A stretch of 64,000 nucleotides of DNA from Oxyruncus cristatus (lineage: Eukaryota; Chordata; Aves; Passeriformes; Cotingidae): assembly GCA_013399855.1 (NCBI GenBank), contig VXAY01002116.1, positions 786,395-850,394 of the forward strand, read 5' to 3'. The notes below the pieces were generated by a model. It saw nothing but the letters and a program-made list of their open reading frames with translations. It was not told where the DNA came from and made no database searches. This document shows positions 24,540 to 36,420 of this stretch, one piece after another. Each line of letters starts with the position of its first letter. Position 1 is the first letter of the stretch. The position numbers and the translations under genes are program-made.

Positions 24540-24900
24540 CGCTGTAATTAACTCCCTGAGTCTGCGGCTCCGCGAGCCCCTCACGGCCGGACCCGCCCCA
24601 CGCCCGGCACCGCCCCGCGCGCGCTGACTGACGGCCCCGGCGGCCACTCCCGGGGCGGTGCCGGAGCCCGACCCGCTGCTCCGCGGGCCCGCAGGTAACG
24701 GGGGAACGGCCCCGGAGGGGGGTGCTGGTGGTGGGCTGGGGGTTCCTGGCGTCCTCCAGCCCGGCTCTGACACGGGTTCCGCGGGCTGCCGAGCGGGGAG
24801 CGGCGGCCTGGGCTCGGCATTCGCTGAGCTCCGGCGGCCGCCGAGCGCGGCCCGCGGTGTCCGTCCGTCCGTGTGTCCGTGTGGCAGCTCCTGACATGGG
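24540..24900 (+). promoter_or_regulatory. ENPP5: CpG-island promoter of ENPP5
   Basis: A sharp block of GC-rich, CpG-dense sequence in an AT-rich neighbourhood, with several GC boxes (CCGCCCCA, CCGCCCCG, GGGGCGG) and no TATA box. It lies 1.7 kb upstream of the ENPP5 coding exon and contains a consensus donor at 24695. The G/C-rich open frames across it on both strands are composition artefacts. Confidence 0.8.
24600..24694 (+). other. ENPP5: predicted non-coding first exon of ENPP5
   Basis: The donor CCCGCAG|GTAACG at 24694/24695 sits inside the CpG island and is the best partner for the acceptor TCTCTGGTTAGCAG ending at 26641. The 5' boundary is a guess, because transcription start sites cannot be read from sequence. 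It carries no coding capacity. Confidence 0.45.
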
Positions 24901-25474
24901 CAGACCGGTGGCTTTGTCCCCCCAGAGCCCCTCGGGTTCCCAAGGCTTTGTGGTGCGGAGTTCTGGATTGACCCGCGTCAGTAGATGGGTTTAGATTTTA
25001 TCCAGGGAAGACTGGCATAGAAAGGCCTTGGGAAAAAAAAAGAGCACAACAAACCACCCATCATTTATTATCTATTAAAAGCATGCCATTAAGGAATTAG
25101 AATAATAGAATCATAGGTCACATTGAGGTCATTAACTGTGTAAAATTCAGAAGTAAAGACTTGATCTCGCTTGAGAGGACTTAAATCCGTATTTGTCACT
25201 CCCCAAGGGAAATTTAAGGGCTTCATTTCATTTGGCAGATGGGGTTCAGGTGGACACAGCAGCATGTTCTCCCTTCATTCCTTCCATGTTCAGCTGGAAG
25301 AAATCCCCTGTCTGGAGGAACTGGGAGATTCTGCAGCCTTTGGGTCTGTGCTGTTTGCTGAAAGGGGAATTAACATCTCTGAAGTATCAGTGTGTTCCTA
25401 ACAGAACTCAAGGCCTGGGTTTTAATTTTGGGAGACACACAAGCTTGGTGTAACATTTAACTGCCTGCAAGTCT

Positions 25475-25655
25475 TAGAATCCTAGAATCACAGAATGCTT
25501 TGGATTGGAAGGGACCATAAAGCTCATCTATTCTCAACCTCCTGCCATGGACAGGAAAACCTTCCACTAGACCAGGTTGCTCCAAGTCCTGTCCCACCTG
25601 GCTGAGAACAGTTCCAGGGACTGGGCAGCCACAAGCTCTCTGGGTAGTCAGCAGT
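25475..25655 (-). mobile_element. CR1 LINE 3' fragment in ENPP5 intron 1
   Basis: Antisense CR1 tail with the GGAAGGGACCATAAAGCTCA and CTTCCACTAGACCAGGTTGC blocks. Confidence 0.88.
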
Positions 25656-26249
25656 GCTTGTGCTGTTTTCAGGTGAGGAGAATCAGAGGAACTGGGGAAT
25701 TGGAGTGGGAAAACGTCCCATGGAATATGTCTTGTTTTCTACCAGAATGAGCGATCCTATTCCGTCACAGCAGCGGTATTCAGATGCTTGTTACAGTATA
25801 ACTTTTTATATTAACTAGGATATTTAGGTACTCTGAATATAAAGATGATTTATTCGTTGCAAAATCACTGTTTTCCAGCTGAATTACAGTAGTGACTTGT
25901 TCCAGAGCATTGCTGAAAAATGGGAACCTAGAAGGAACTGTGTGGACTATCGGTGCAAGACTGGATTAAGCAATCCAGTAGTTAAATGATGCTGTTGAGC
26001 AAGAAGTGGGGAATATAAGCATGAAATTTTAAGTCGGTTAACGACAGGGAAGTCCCATGTGAGGATTCTTACAAGGATCTTGCTTTGAGTACATAACTGA
26101 GTTTTGAACAAGAAGGTATTTGGAAAGGGCAGAAGGCAACTGGGGCAGGGGAGCACAACCCAATACAATGTGAAATTATGTGTCCTATTATGTCATGTTG
26201 TTAATTAAGGAGTTGCAGTCAGATGTAGAAGTAATCAATATCCTTGAGA

Positions 26250-26528
26250 TCACAGAATGGTTTGGGTTGGAAGCGACCTTAAAGGCCCTTAAATTCCAAC
26301 ACCCTACCATGGGCAGGGACACCTTCCACTAGACCAGCTTGCTCCAAGTCCTGTCCAACCTGGCTGAGAAGAATTCCAGGGCTGGGGCATCCACAGCTTC
26401 TCTGGGCAACCTGTGCCAGAGTATCACCACCCTCGCAATGAAGAATTTCTTCCTAATATCTGATCTAACCCTGCCCTCTGTCGGTTTAAAGCCATTCCCC
26501 CTTGTCCTGACAGTCCATGCTCTTGTAA
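26250..26528 (-). mobile_element. CR1 LINE 3' fragment just upstream of ENPP5 coding exon 1
   Basis: ATCACAGAATGGTTTGGGTT followed by CR1 body; the minus strand still reads WHRLPREAVDAPALEFF. It ends about 113 bp before the ENPP5 acceptor. Confidence 0.9.
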
Positions 26529-26641
26529 AATATATAAGATATAAATACATAAGGAATATTTTAGCTACTCATTCTTAAAACTAAGTTATGACTTTGACAA
26601 AACATGTTAACACAAACAAACCTTCTGTCTCTGGTTAGCAG

Positions 26642-26677
26642 ATGCCATGTTGCCTCAGAAGATACCTTCCAGAGTAG
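26642..26677 (+). promoter_or_regulatory. upstream ORF (11 codons) in the ENPP5 leader
   Basis: The first three bases after the acceptor are ATG, opening an 11-codon frame that ends at TAG 26675-26677. It overlaps the in-frame ATG at 26647 and stops two bases before the ATG at 26680. If the predicted splice is right, every ENPP5 mRNA carries it. Its effect on translation is inference. Confidence 0.5.
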
Positions 26678-26679
26678 CC

Positions 26680-27493
26680 ATGAGCTGTTATTGGAAAGTC
26701 CTGGGAATTTTCTTACTATTTCTTCAAAGTGCCCTGTGTCTCCAGCCCAGAGTGCTGCTGGTATCTTTTGATGGATTTCGATGGGATTACATCTATAAGG
26801 TCTCAACTCCCAATTTCCATTATGCCATGGAGAACGGGGTTCATGTCAAGCAGGTCACCAATGTGTTCGTAACAAAAACCTACCCTAACCATTACACCCT
26901 GGTGACTGGGCTCTACGCAGAGAGCCACGGCATCGTCGCTAATGAGATGTATGATCCTGTTCTGAACGAAACCTTCTCTCTCACCAAAATGAATACCCAT
27001 AACCCCAAGTTCTGGGAAGAGGCCAGCCCGATATGGGTAACGAACCAGAGGAAAGGATACAAATCCGGCGCAGCCATGTGGCCTGGAACAGATGTGAAAA
27101 TACACGGAGTCTTGCCCACACATTATATGCCCTACAATGAAACTGTTCCCTTCGAAGACAGAGTTGCCAAGCTTATTGAATGGTTTACATCAGAAGAACC
27201 CATAAACTTTGGTCTCCTGTACTGGGAACAGCCTGATGAGATGGGACATTTTCTGGGCCCAGACAACCCACTTATGGGACCGGTAATCAGTGATATTGAC
27301 AGCAAACTGGGATATCTCATCTCGGAGCTGAAGGCGGCGAAGCTGTGGGATGTGATAAATGTCATAATCACCAGTGATCACGGGATGTCACAGTCGTCCT
27401 TGGAGAGGGTCATTGAGCTTGATCAGTATGTGGACAGAGAGCTCTATAAAGTCATTGACCATTCTCCTGCAGTAGCCATTTTGCCAAAAGAAG
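26680..27493 (+). CDS. ENPP5: ENPP5 coding exon 1 (signal peptide and most of the catalytic domain)
   Basis: The exon itself begins at 26642 after TTAGCAG and ends at GAAG|GTAGGA. It encodes 271 complete codons plus one base. It holds D31, T67, D186, H190, D233 and H234. The open frame running on to 27561 is read-through past the donor. Confidence 0.95.
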
Positions 27494-30400
27494 GTAGGAG
27501 CTACAGCAGTAAGATTGAGAAGATAGTTGAGTATCCAAACTTTATAGACATCATTCTCTAACTGAAGTGGTGGTAGCAGCACTGATGCCAGTAGGACATT
27601 AGCCTTGAACAAGGAATACTTGCAAGATCACTTCTTTATTCTTTTTGCTAGCTCAGTCAAAAGCCTGGATTAATTTTCTGAAATGAAAAGGGAGCAAATC
27701 TATCTTTTGTTGACTAGTGTTGCCAAGGATCCTTCAGTATTTTTGAGAAGTAAAATAATATAATGGCATTATTAAGGCAGAATGGCGTTCTGGATAGATA
27801 ACACCTGAATGTTACATATCTTGCTTTTCATCAAGGTGCTGAAGTCATAGTGGAAGAATTATCTAACTCAAACAGAATTAAACTGAGACCAGATGAGGAC
27901 CTTTAATAAAAAGAAAGCCTGTGTTGGCTATTTGATTAGCTGCTAGCTACTGTAGTTCACTAGTTTTTTGCTGTTATGCTGAACAGCTAGCCACTTAAGT
28001 TCATACTGTTTTTATTGTGATGATGAGCAAGAATATTGTTGGAATCAAAATCTGAAGTCTGGATGCAGTCATTGAAGGGTTGCTGAAGTGTCAGCTGATG
28101 TTTAGTGTCACTAATGCAGAGATGCTGCTCTTTATTTGGATGATCAAGTGCTACAACTATTTGGTGCAATTGTGTTAACCTGGAAAATAGCAACCCTGCC
28201 CACACAAAAAACTGCTGATTTGGAAGTTGAGTGGCCTTCTGAAAAGGAGTTTTTTAAGAATTCTGTAAAATTTGCATCGCTAATGAGTAGCACTGTGTAT
28301 TTAAATGTCCCAGCAGGGAGGGTATGTTGCAGACTTTTATGTGCAAACAAACGTCTCTTGTCATTTTTAATTTGACTAATACTCCAGACTAAATTGTTAG
28401 TATGTCCAAACTGAGATCATTGCTGCCTGAGCACACTGTTTCCCTCAGTGGTGATAAAAAAGCCAAGTTTGAGAGCTCCATCCTGATAAAGACAAACATG
28501 TCTGAGCAGGATGTTCTCTTAAGCAAGTAAAGAAGCTGTAAAAGTAAACTTTGGTGCTGAAACATCCCTAATGCAGTAAATGAGAACTTGAAGATGTGTA
28601 ACATGATTCTCCTGTCTGCTAAATGCTGAAAAGAAACAGTACCTAGGCAGCAATTAGATGACAGAATAGTAAAAAAGCCATTTCAGTGGATTTCAGAAAT
28701 AGCTTGGATTTGGTTTTGCCTAGAGACTTAGGTATTTATTACATTACCAGTAAAACAAGAATTGAGTTTTGAGCACAGCTGAAATTCCTTCCTTGTTACC
28801 AGCCATGACTTTTATTATAAAACAATGAGCTTTATTGTCAGTCAAGCTATGAACTAACGTAGACTTAAGTACATAACACTGATTCTTCATGTGTTTGTTT
28901 TTCCATTTGTTTTCCTTAAGCCAAGGCAATGCTAAAACTTAGTGAGACGTTGAGGAAAAGTTTGAATGCTTAAAAATGCAGCAATTTCTTTTAGTTTAAC
29001 TGGCTGCATATTTCTTCCCCTAGAGATGGATTAAAGCCATTATTTAACCATGGTGGTGTATTAGTGTGTGTGGGGAACTAATAGTATGTTCACAAAGAAG
29101 GTATCTGTAGCACAGCTGCTGATGCTGGCTTTTTTTCTTGCATTTAATATAAATAATTAAAATAATTAATTTAGTGGAAAATCATAGTTTGCTGTATTTG
29201 GGGCTTCTCCTGCCTGCCATCCCATATAGAAAAGTGCCATATCATTATTAACTTTATTACTACTGTAGTCCTAGAAATGCTAGCTTGGAGTCCCTTGTTG
29301 CTGGAACTCCCTCTATCATATCTCTCTATCGGCATTTTTGCTGTCTCATGTTGACCTCTATTGTGTTCCTCAAGTTTTTATGCCAGTTTGAGATAAGAAA
29401 CGTTATACATCAATGTATTTTCAGTTTTCCTTCACAATTTCTATACTGGATTCCAGGAACTGAGGGGGAAAATGAACATGGTTTCTTTAGAGACACTGGG
29501 CACCTCCTCCCAACCTTTTTTGCCCTGAGATACATTCCAAACTCCACCGTAGGCTGTAAATGGTCACTGAAATGGGCCTGCAGAGACTGAAATGGGCCTG
29601 TGCACTCAACTGACCCACTGGATTGTGCACAAAGTACTTATCTAAGTCATGCAGCTGAGGGATTTAGTATTTCACGTAACTCTGTTGGATGCACTGCATA
29701 GCCCTCAGTAGGAATCTGTCCTCAAATGGAGAGGGAGGATTGAAGAAATTTGCTCAGGTGCCAATTCCCGAACTTGATTTTGTGCTTCTGCCTCTGTGTT
29801 CTGGTTCCTCCTGTCTGTGCACTGGTGTTCCAGCTTGTCCAACTGGTTGTGGCTCTTAAGTGACTTTTACTGGAAAGACAAGCTCAGAAACTGGAAATAA
29901 GCAAATAAAGACCTGGGGGTGGGAAATGCTTATTTATTCAGTGATGTTAGTACAGGGCTTGAGGGTTTGCACTCACTGGTAGTAAGGAAGGGAAAGGAGC
30001 AGGCACTGGGAATACAGAGGAGTAGCTCGAGCTGTTGGCTGTTATTGAATACAGTTGGCTGACAGTTCTAGACCAAAAGTTCAACCTTCATCTGCCATTC
30101 CAGCCTGTCCCTTGGGGTGCTGGTCATGTGTTCCCTGCTTGGGATGATTCAGCAATGCCAAGAAACAAAGTGGCTTCTCTCTTTCCCCTTTTAAAGGAAA
30201 GCAGCTAACAATGAGACTGCTTTAAAATAAATTAATAAAAAGTGGCACTTGTCATCACAGCCAACTGGGGGACAGACAGAATATGGCCTGAATGCCCCCA
30301 TTATCTCATGAACAGGTTTAGGAGCTATCTTGCTTTCAGGCTTTGCATGGAGCTAGGAGGGGTTGGTTCCTTTTCCATGGGACTTAACTGAATGCCTTCT

Positions 30401-32603
30401 AGCTCATTCCTGTGAGAAGCTTACCTTCTGACAACTATGAAATGAGGGATTTTTCTAAAATTAGCAGGGCACTTATTGCTTGGGAACAGGCTGTGAAGTC
30501 TGGTGTCAGGTGAGATCTTACCGTGAATGATCCTCTGGATTTCTCACAGTAACATATGTGCACACATTGTCTCGTACAGCTATAATTAACTTTATGAATT
30601 ATGTTAAATTCACTTCACTGGGGAAGTGCATTTTGCCCTCTTCTTTCAGCTGTATTTAAAGTCCTGATTAGTTCAGTAAACATATTGGTATGTTTCATTT
30701 TTGTCTTTTGTCTCCTTTGTTTTTTTGAAGGCAAACTGGATGAAGTATATGAAGCTTTGGCCAACGCTCATCCCAACATGACCGTATATAAAAAGGAGCA
30801 GATTCCAGATAGATTGCGTTACAAACACAACAGTAAAATTCAGCCCATTTTAGCAGTGGCTGATAAAGGATGGGAAATTGTACATAATAAGTCCGATGCT
30901 TTTCTGTGTAAGTATGCTGTCTTTATGGTGGTTTGCTGTACCTTTCTAGGCAGGGACCTTATGTGGTACTTTCTCTCCCAGTCTCAACCTGTGTTCATTT
31001 TCTGTTTTTCTTTAAGACTGTGAGGGAAAACTGAAGTGTGTAGAATTTCTGTTTTTTTCCCCCTGGTGGGATGGGAAGCACCCTGCTATTAGGGGAGAGG
31101 AATCTGCACTTAGTGCTTCTTTAAACATCAGACTTTCTGAGATGAGATCAGTCACATGTTTTAGTGGCCTCATACTTGAGGTCTTTCAGGATGTAGCAAA
31201 CTGACAAGCACTTCCTGAGAGATTAAAAAAGAAAGTTGTAACTGAATTTGTTGAGTAGAGGGTGAATAGGGTTGTTTTATCATTTCTACTTATTTACTGG
31301 AGAAGGCTGGGTTGAAAATACAAAAACGTTTTCTGAAAGTCCTCAGCTTTTGTGGATGCTACACTTAAAGTAACCTCGCCCTATTGCTACAAAGAGTCTT
31401 GGGATATTTCGTTTCTGCCACCAGTAATTTTTGCTTGTCTTAGAGGATAAAATGCATTCTAGGTGATTTAGAGGAATAAAAACCCCGTTCCTCACTTTGG
31501 GGTTATGAGATTTATTATAGGTAGAATGGACACAATGAACTGTAACTTTTTGGTTACATAGGAGTTAAAATGCAGGTGTCATGTGGTCAGTGTTTAAGTT
31601 TCTTAATTGAAAGCCTTCTAAACTTTGCTGCATGTTATGATTCTGAGGAGCGTCACCTGCAAGACATAACAAGTTTGTCAGTAGGTGCTGAGAGCAGCTT
31701 CTTATGCCTGTGTGTTCTGCATCTTCAGAGTTTTTAGTGCCCCTGTTGGGAAGGGGCACTGGAGACCCAGCAGTGAGATCTTTTCTTTGATGATGAGTTG
31801 ATAGTGCACAAAATTGGACCAAGCGTCCAACTTGGAGTCAAACGGACAATCTGTCTCTACATTTTTTTTTTTTGTATTTTTCTCTAAGAGATCTGAGCCA
31901 GTTGCAAAGTTGGAGTTTTTCCTTGAGAAAAATCAAGGAAAGTTGGCTGTAGGTAGCGTGTCATTGACAGTGGTTACTGCCATGCTTTTTTTTAGCTCTT
32001 TTTGGTTTTTTTTCAAATAATGCTCTCCATTGGTTTTTTTTTTAAAGCTATTTTCTCTTTGTAGTTCTGAGACTTCGTATTTGCCCAGAGACAAATGGAT
32101 CAAAAGAATTCTAAACCTTTGCAAGAATAACTGATGGCTGTGCCTTTTCTGCATTCTGCTAATTCTAGGCAAGGGTTCAGTGCTTGTTTTGCAACTTCAG
32201 AATATTGACCTTTCTCTGTCTTTTATTTCCAGTTGGTAACCACGGGTATGACAACATCGTACCAGAAATGCATCCCATTTTTGTGGCAGTTGGGCCTGCT
32301 TTCAGAAAGAATGCCACCAAAGAAGTCATGAATGCTACAGACTTGTACCCCTTGCTGTGTCATCTGCTTCGTATTGACCCTCTGCCAAACAACGGCTCCT
32401 TCAACTCCGTGAAAGACATCCTTGCTGAAGTTCCTGGAGCCTTTGGAGCAGACACCTGTTCCACAGTCATAGGAGTCTTCCTGGGCAGCTTGCTTGTTCT
32501 GGTTTTTACTGCAGTTTTTGTTAAGCATTTTGTCCTTGCCCAAGCAAATTCCATGCACATCCTACACACTGAAGTTGCCCAGCCACTGCTGCAAGATCAT
32601 TAA
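26680..32603 (+). CDS. ENPP5: ENPP5: ectonucleotide pyrophosphatase/phosphodiesterase family member 5
   Basis: Three coding exons (26680-27493, 30731-30907, 32233-32603) join in frame to 453 aa. The order is a signal peptide (residues 1-20, GIFLLFLQSALC), the phosphodiesterase domain, and a C-terminal membrane helix (about 409-431, VIGVFLGSLLVLV) with a short cytosolic tail ending in PLLQDH, making a type I membrane ectoenzyme. Expected zinc ligands and the nucleophile are present: D31 (SFDGF), T67 (TKTYPNHY), D186 and H190 (PDEMGH), D233 and H234 (SDHGM), H334 (NHGYDN). Family members split phosphodiester or pyrophosphate bonds of extracellular nucleotides; the ENPP5 substrate is not settled from sequence. 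The start at 26680 is preferred because it opens directly on the signal peptide; an in-frame ATG at 26647 would add 11 residues. The luminal stalk is shorter than in human ENPP5 (477 aa). Confidence 0.95.
27494..30730 (+). other. ENPP5: ENPP5 intron after coding exon 1
   Basis: AT-rich intron without recognisable repeats, apart from a 20-bp unit repeated twice at 29565-29604. The short open frames are not supported as genes. Confidence 0.75.
29565..29604. repeat. 20-bp tandem duplication
   Basis: ACTGAAATGGGCCTG occurs twice with a 20-bp period in the ENPP5 intron. Confidence 0.85.
30731..30907 (+). CDS. ENPP5: ENPP5 coding exon 2
   Basis: The acceptor is GTTTTTTTGAAG before 30731 and the donor is CTGT|GTAAGT after 30907. 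The exon is 177 bp and encodes KLDEVYEALA to KSDAFL (residues 273-330). Phase 1 at both ends matches ENPP4 exon 2 exactly. Confidence 0.95.
30908..32232 (+). other. ENPP5: ENPP5 intron after coding exon 2
   Basis: AT-rich sequence with several T-runs (31861-31873, 32030-32043). Nothing else was seen. Confidence 0.75.
32233..32603 (+). CDS. ENPP5: ENPP5 coding exon 3 (last His ligand, membrane anchor)
   Basis: The acceptor is CTTTTATTTCCAG before 32233. The exon encodes LGNHGYDN with the last metal-binding His, N-glycosylation sequons (NAT twice, NGS), the transmembrane helix and the tail EVAQPLLQDH, then TAA at 32601-32603. Confidence 0.95.
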
Positions 32604-33855
32604 CACTTGGGATTATTTCCTGTTTAAAGCTTGAAATAAGCATATACAGAGAAAATAAATAATAAGAGGTGGATCAGCATGAATATCTGGAGTAAAAGGA
32701 GGTGGATGCTGATCCATTGGTACTCTGGGGCACGTACAGACCAGGGATGCAGAGAAAGAGCATGTTCCTGTTTCACCCTGCAGCCACTTCATCTTCCAGG
32801 GGTCAAAGATATTGTAGGTAAACCTGGAAAGCTGTTTATGTATGTAGACATGTAGTGACAACAGACCTCAAGTACCTTATTATAGCTATTTTTAGGTAAA
32901 TAACATCAGCTGAGGTGCATTTCACAGACTATTAAATGGTGATTTTATTTTCCACCCTCTTTTTTTTTTTTGTTCCTTGAGAGGCTTTTTGAGTCTCTTT
33001 GATTCTCACAAGGCACTGAATGAGACTAAACTTCTTTGTTGTTTTTCCTTCCCTGCCCAAGGAAGCTCTTGATCACCATTACAGACAGCTTGGTGGGTTA
33101 AATCCTGTGGAAAATAATGTTATTATTCAGCTAGGTCATGAGTGCTAAGTCTCTACATTTAGAGTTAGGCATATTTCCTCAAACTAATCTGTTAATTTTA
33201 GCCCCAGAATATGAATCTAAATGGTATTGCCTTTAGCAATCAGTATTAAACTTCTTGATTCTTAATTTTTTTGAAAAATTATTTCAGTAAATAGAGGTCT
33301 TTACCATTTTAAGAATGATTTTAAGTAAACATAGGTCTTCACTTTTTCTATTTCCTGTACACCGGACTGAATTTTTTAGAAGTTCCACACAGCTGGCAGG
33401 ATAAAGACACTTAAAAGCACTGCACCTGTACATCCAAGTGGAGTCTTTTATATTTCTGTGATAAGAAGGTTCTTTCAGACTAAGGGAGACGAGTCAGTTA
33501 AGGAACAGGGATGTTCAGGCTGGTTTCAGAGTTCTGTTCCTGGGTGTTCATCTGATCTGTTTTCAGAGACTCTTTGTTAGTGTGAGTTTGACTTGTGTCT
33601 TGTGCTTTATCTGCTGTGCCTGGTGGGCCTTAGAACTGGATGAGCAGGATTAGAGTTGCAATTTATGGAACAGCCATATAAATCTTAAGCCATATATTCT
33701 CTTAAAACTGAACAAGCACACTTTAATATTAAAAAAAAAAAGGTGTAAGACTGGAAAGCCTCTGTCAGGGAAATATATTAGTTCTGAGTCAACAAAGCTA
33801 CATATTATTCTGATCCTTTTGTGTGTGGCAATAAATCTTCTTGCTAGTGTAGTTG
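32604..33855 (+). other. ENPP5: probable ENPP5 3' UTR
   Basis: A 1.25 kb stretch from the stop to the poly(A) signal at 33830, AT-rich and repeat-free. An AATAAA at 32654-32659, 50 bases after the stop, has a poorer downstream context but could give a short form. Confidence 0.55.
33830..33835 (+). terminator. ENPP5: candidate ENPP5 poly(A) signal AATAAA
   Basis: AATAAA is followed by a G/T-rich downstream element (AGTTGTGGGGTTTTTTTGTG) about 20 bases on. It has the best context between the ENPP5 stop and the opposing ENPP4 gene. Confidence 0.6.
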
Positions 33856-35253
33856 TGGGGTTTTTTTGTGAGCTTACTTAATGGTAAGTGAGAAGCTGCT
33901 GACTAAGGTTTGTGTGAAAAACATGGCCTGAAGTGAGGAAAATTGTCTCGTTGTCCGAGTTTTCCCCTTATCCCTCTGTGAGAGAGTATTTCTCATCGCT
34001 TTGATGCCGAGTACAATGTCTGAAGGAGAAAGAAACTTTTAAAATTCATGCACAAGTAGCAGACTGAGTGTTTTTAAGTGCAATTTATAGCTGTATCCAC
34101 AGCCCCCAGCAGAGGGCAAGGATGGGAACACCTCGGCTTTGGTTGTGGTCTGCCGAAGAAACAGTGTGACTGATAGTCAGTACTGCAAGGGGAGGGTTTG
34201 GAGTAAGAAATTCGTTTTCTGGACTAAATTCCAGACTTAATGAAGAACTGTTGGGTTCCTCTGTGATGGCAGGGACATTTGCTTAGCACCAGCCTGTCTT
34301 GCAGACAGATGCGGACATTTCCAGAGGCCACACCTGGGTGCAGTGAATGCTTGAGAGGGAATGCAGTGAAATAATCCAGTTTAAGGGATATGCTGAAAGT
34401 TTAGCTGTAATGGTGGCTTTAGGAAGGCAGGAAACATGCAGATCAGTTGGGAGACAGCGCTCAGTTTGGGGGATATATATGAAATCTTGTGAACTTATCT
34501 GACTCAGTGCTGTTGCTGTGCTGTGAACTGTCTTGTTTTCCTGTATGGCCATTTTCTTAAGAAAACACTGAAGGAAAAGGTCTGTAAAAGCTGATTCTTA
34601 GTGGAGCTGGCCATTAGCTGTGCCCTGGGTTTAATTTGCTGATGTCAAGTAAAATTGAGTGCTGCGGGGCTTGTCAAACTGAAAGGTAAAGGCAGTAATG
34701 TTCACAGGAGTTTTGAGAGACTGGGAAGTCTGAGCAGAAAACCTGAACCTCTGGATTGTTACTAATCCCTCCCCTACCTACCTTCCGAAAAGCGGATGGC
34801 AAATAGCAAACTGATGCATTGAATCCACCTTTTCTTGCTGATTAGCAACTTCAAAATGAATTGTGGCACAAACTTAGTGTGTGTTTAAGGAAAGATCTAC
34901 AGGTTTGGATAAGGCAGTAACAGTGGCAGTTGGAGATGCCATAAACCTCTCTTGTAGCTACTGCAATTACGCACTTTGGAACATGCTGCTTTAATAGAAA
35001 TTCTTCTTACTGCAGCAATTTCATAGCAGTAATCATGGCAGATGGGAAAAATAACTGGGTTGTAATTTCAGAGTTGTTCATTAAACCCCTGCTTTAACTG
35101 TGAAAGGTGTAGTTCTATCATCAGCCAAAGTAACTCTTGATTTTAAGGAGGGGCCAAAGTTTCATCAGTGTTGTTCAGTCATCCTGGACTTAGACTTACC
35201 TGCCCAAATGTGTAACAAGGGAAGAGCAGGAAGTTTCCCCTGACAAAGGCTTT

Positions 35254-35305
35254 GGGAACAATAATAGTGAAAATAATTTGGGGACAATAATAGTGAAAAT
35301 AATTT
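35254..35305. repeat. 26-bp tandem duplication
   Basis: Two adjacent copies of a 26-bp unit containing ACAATAATAGTGAAAATAAT, with one difference. Confidence 0.9.
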
Positions 35306-36242
35306 GGGGTCATGGATGTGAGAATTGTCTGTATCATTGTTCTGTGTTGCACTGTGAGGCCCTTCTTTGAGGAGGGTAAAATAAAACTTCGTAAAAAAAA
35401 AAGGAAGGGAATCTTGTAGCATTTGGGTATTTCAGTTTAGGGCTAAACATTTCCTTTCTTCTTTAGAGTATTTGCAGGTACCTTTTGGGTAGTTCCTCGT
35501 TAGTGTATTTGCCCAGTTGGTGTCAAACACTGTTTTAAGTTGGTGGGTGTGAGCTTAATGACATTGAAAGCACAGATGATGAAAGCACAGCAACTTTTTC
35601 TCTGATGCGACATTTTGTCAGACTGTCTTTTTGGGTGGGGAGGACCTGGGATTTGGTTTCTGTGTATATGATACTTTTATGGCGTGCAAACAAGTTTATT
35701 GGAAGCTGGATTTGAGTACACTGTGTACTGCTTGTAACTCAAGCTTGGAAACCAAGAGTGATGCATGATGTTGTGTTTCATTACTGACCTGTGAAGCGTA
35801 CAGATGTCAAACGTTTTCTTTGTTTCTTCGTGTTTGGAACTGCTGGAGTTGAAATACATCTTTGCAGTAGTCCTCCCAAGCGTGGATTGCTGGCTTCATT
35901 TAAAAATGCTTCTGGTAAACAACTTGAAGGGGGGGCAGTGACTGAGTGAGAATGGCCTCAACTCTTGCATCCCAAATATTTCTTGGACTCTGCATAGTGT
36001 ATGCCTTTATTAAGAATAACTGGAAGTATGATAGAACTTAGGAATTTTACACTGAAGTTCTTTTATAATAGATCTCATTCCCCACCTTGCTGCTGTATAT
36101 GGAAAAAACAGTTACCAGTAGTGGGAATACAGTTACTTTTACCAAAAAAATCTTCCAGACTTTCTTGGTAAAGAGCTGCAGTAATGCTACTACAAGAAAT
36201 ACAGTCTCAAGAAAAATAATAATTAAAAAAAAGGCAGAAAAA

Positions 36243-36420
36243 TCAGATTTATAAAATTGTTTCAGTTGGTAAAGACTTCTACAATAAGGGTCCAACCATG
36301 AACCCAGCACTGCCAAACCTGTGGTAGGATGAAGGGTTGTGCAGCCTGACTTTTCAAACAGTCACAGAATGATTTGGGTTGGTTTCAGTTGCCCCCTCTG
36401 CCATGGGCAGGGACCTGTCA
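36243..36420 (-). mobile_element. degenerate CR1 LINE fragments
   Basis: Two adjoining degraded antisense CR1 pieces: GTCCAACCATGAACCCAGCA at about 36290, and GTCACAGAATGATTTGGGTT with CCATGGGCAGGGACCT from 36360. Confidence 0.7.

Larger units (their letters stand above)
24695..26641 (+). other. ENPP5: ENPP5 first intron (predicted)
   Basis: It begins in the CpG island and carries two antisense CR1 copies (25475-25655, 26250-26528), the second only about 113 bp before the acceptor. No other exon was recognised. Confidence 0.5.

Noticed and set aside
24504..24994. Several long open frames on both strands
   Set aside because: CpG-island composition suppresses stops. The products are Arg/Pro/Gly-rich and without domains, and the region fits a promoter.
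25103..25130. Possible CR1 tail (AATAGAATCATAG)
   Set aside because: Only about 15 bases resemble the tail and no CR1 body follows.
26803..27381. Minus-strand frames over the ENPP5 exon
   Set aside because: Antisense shadows of conserved coding sequence.
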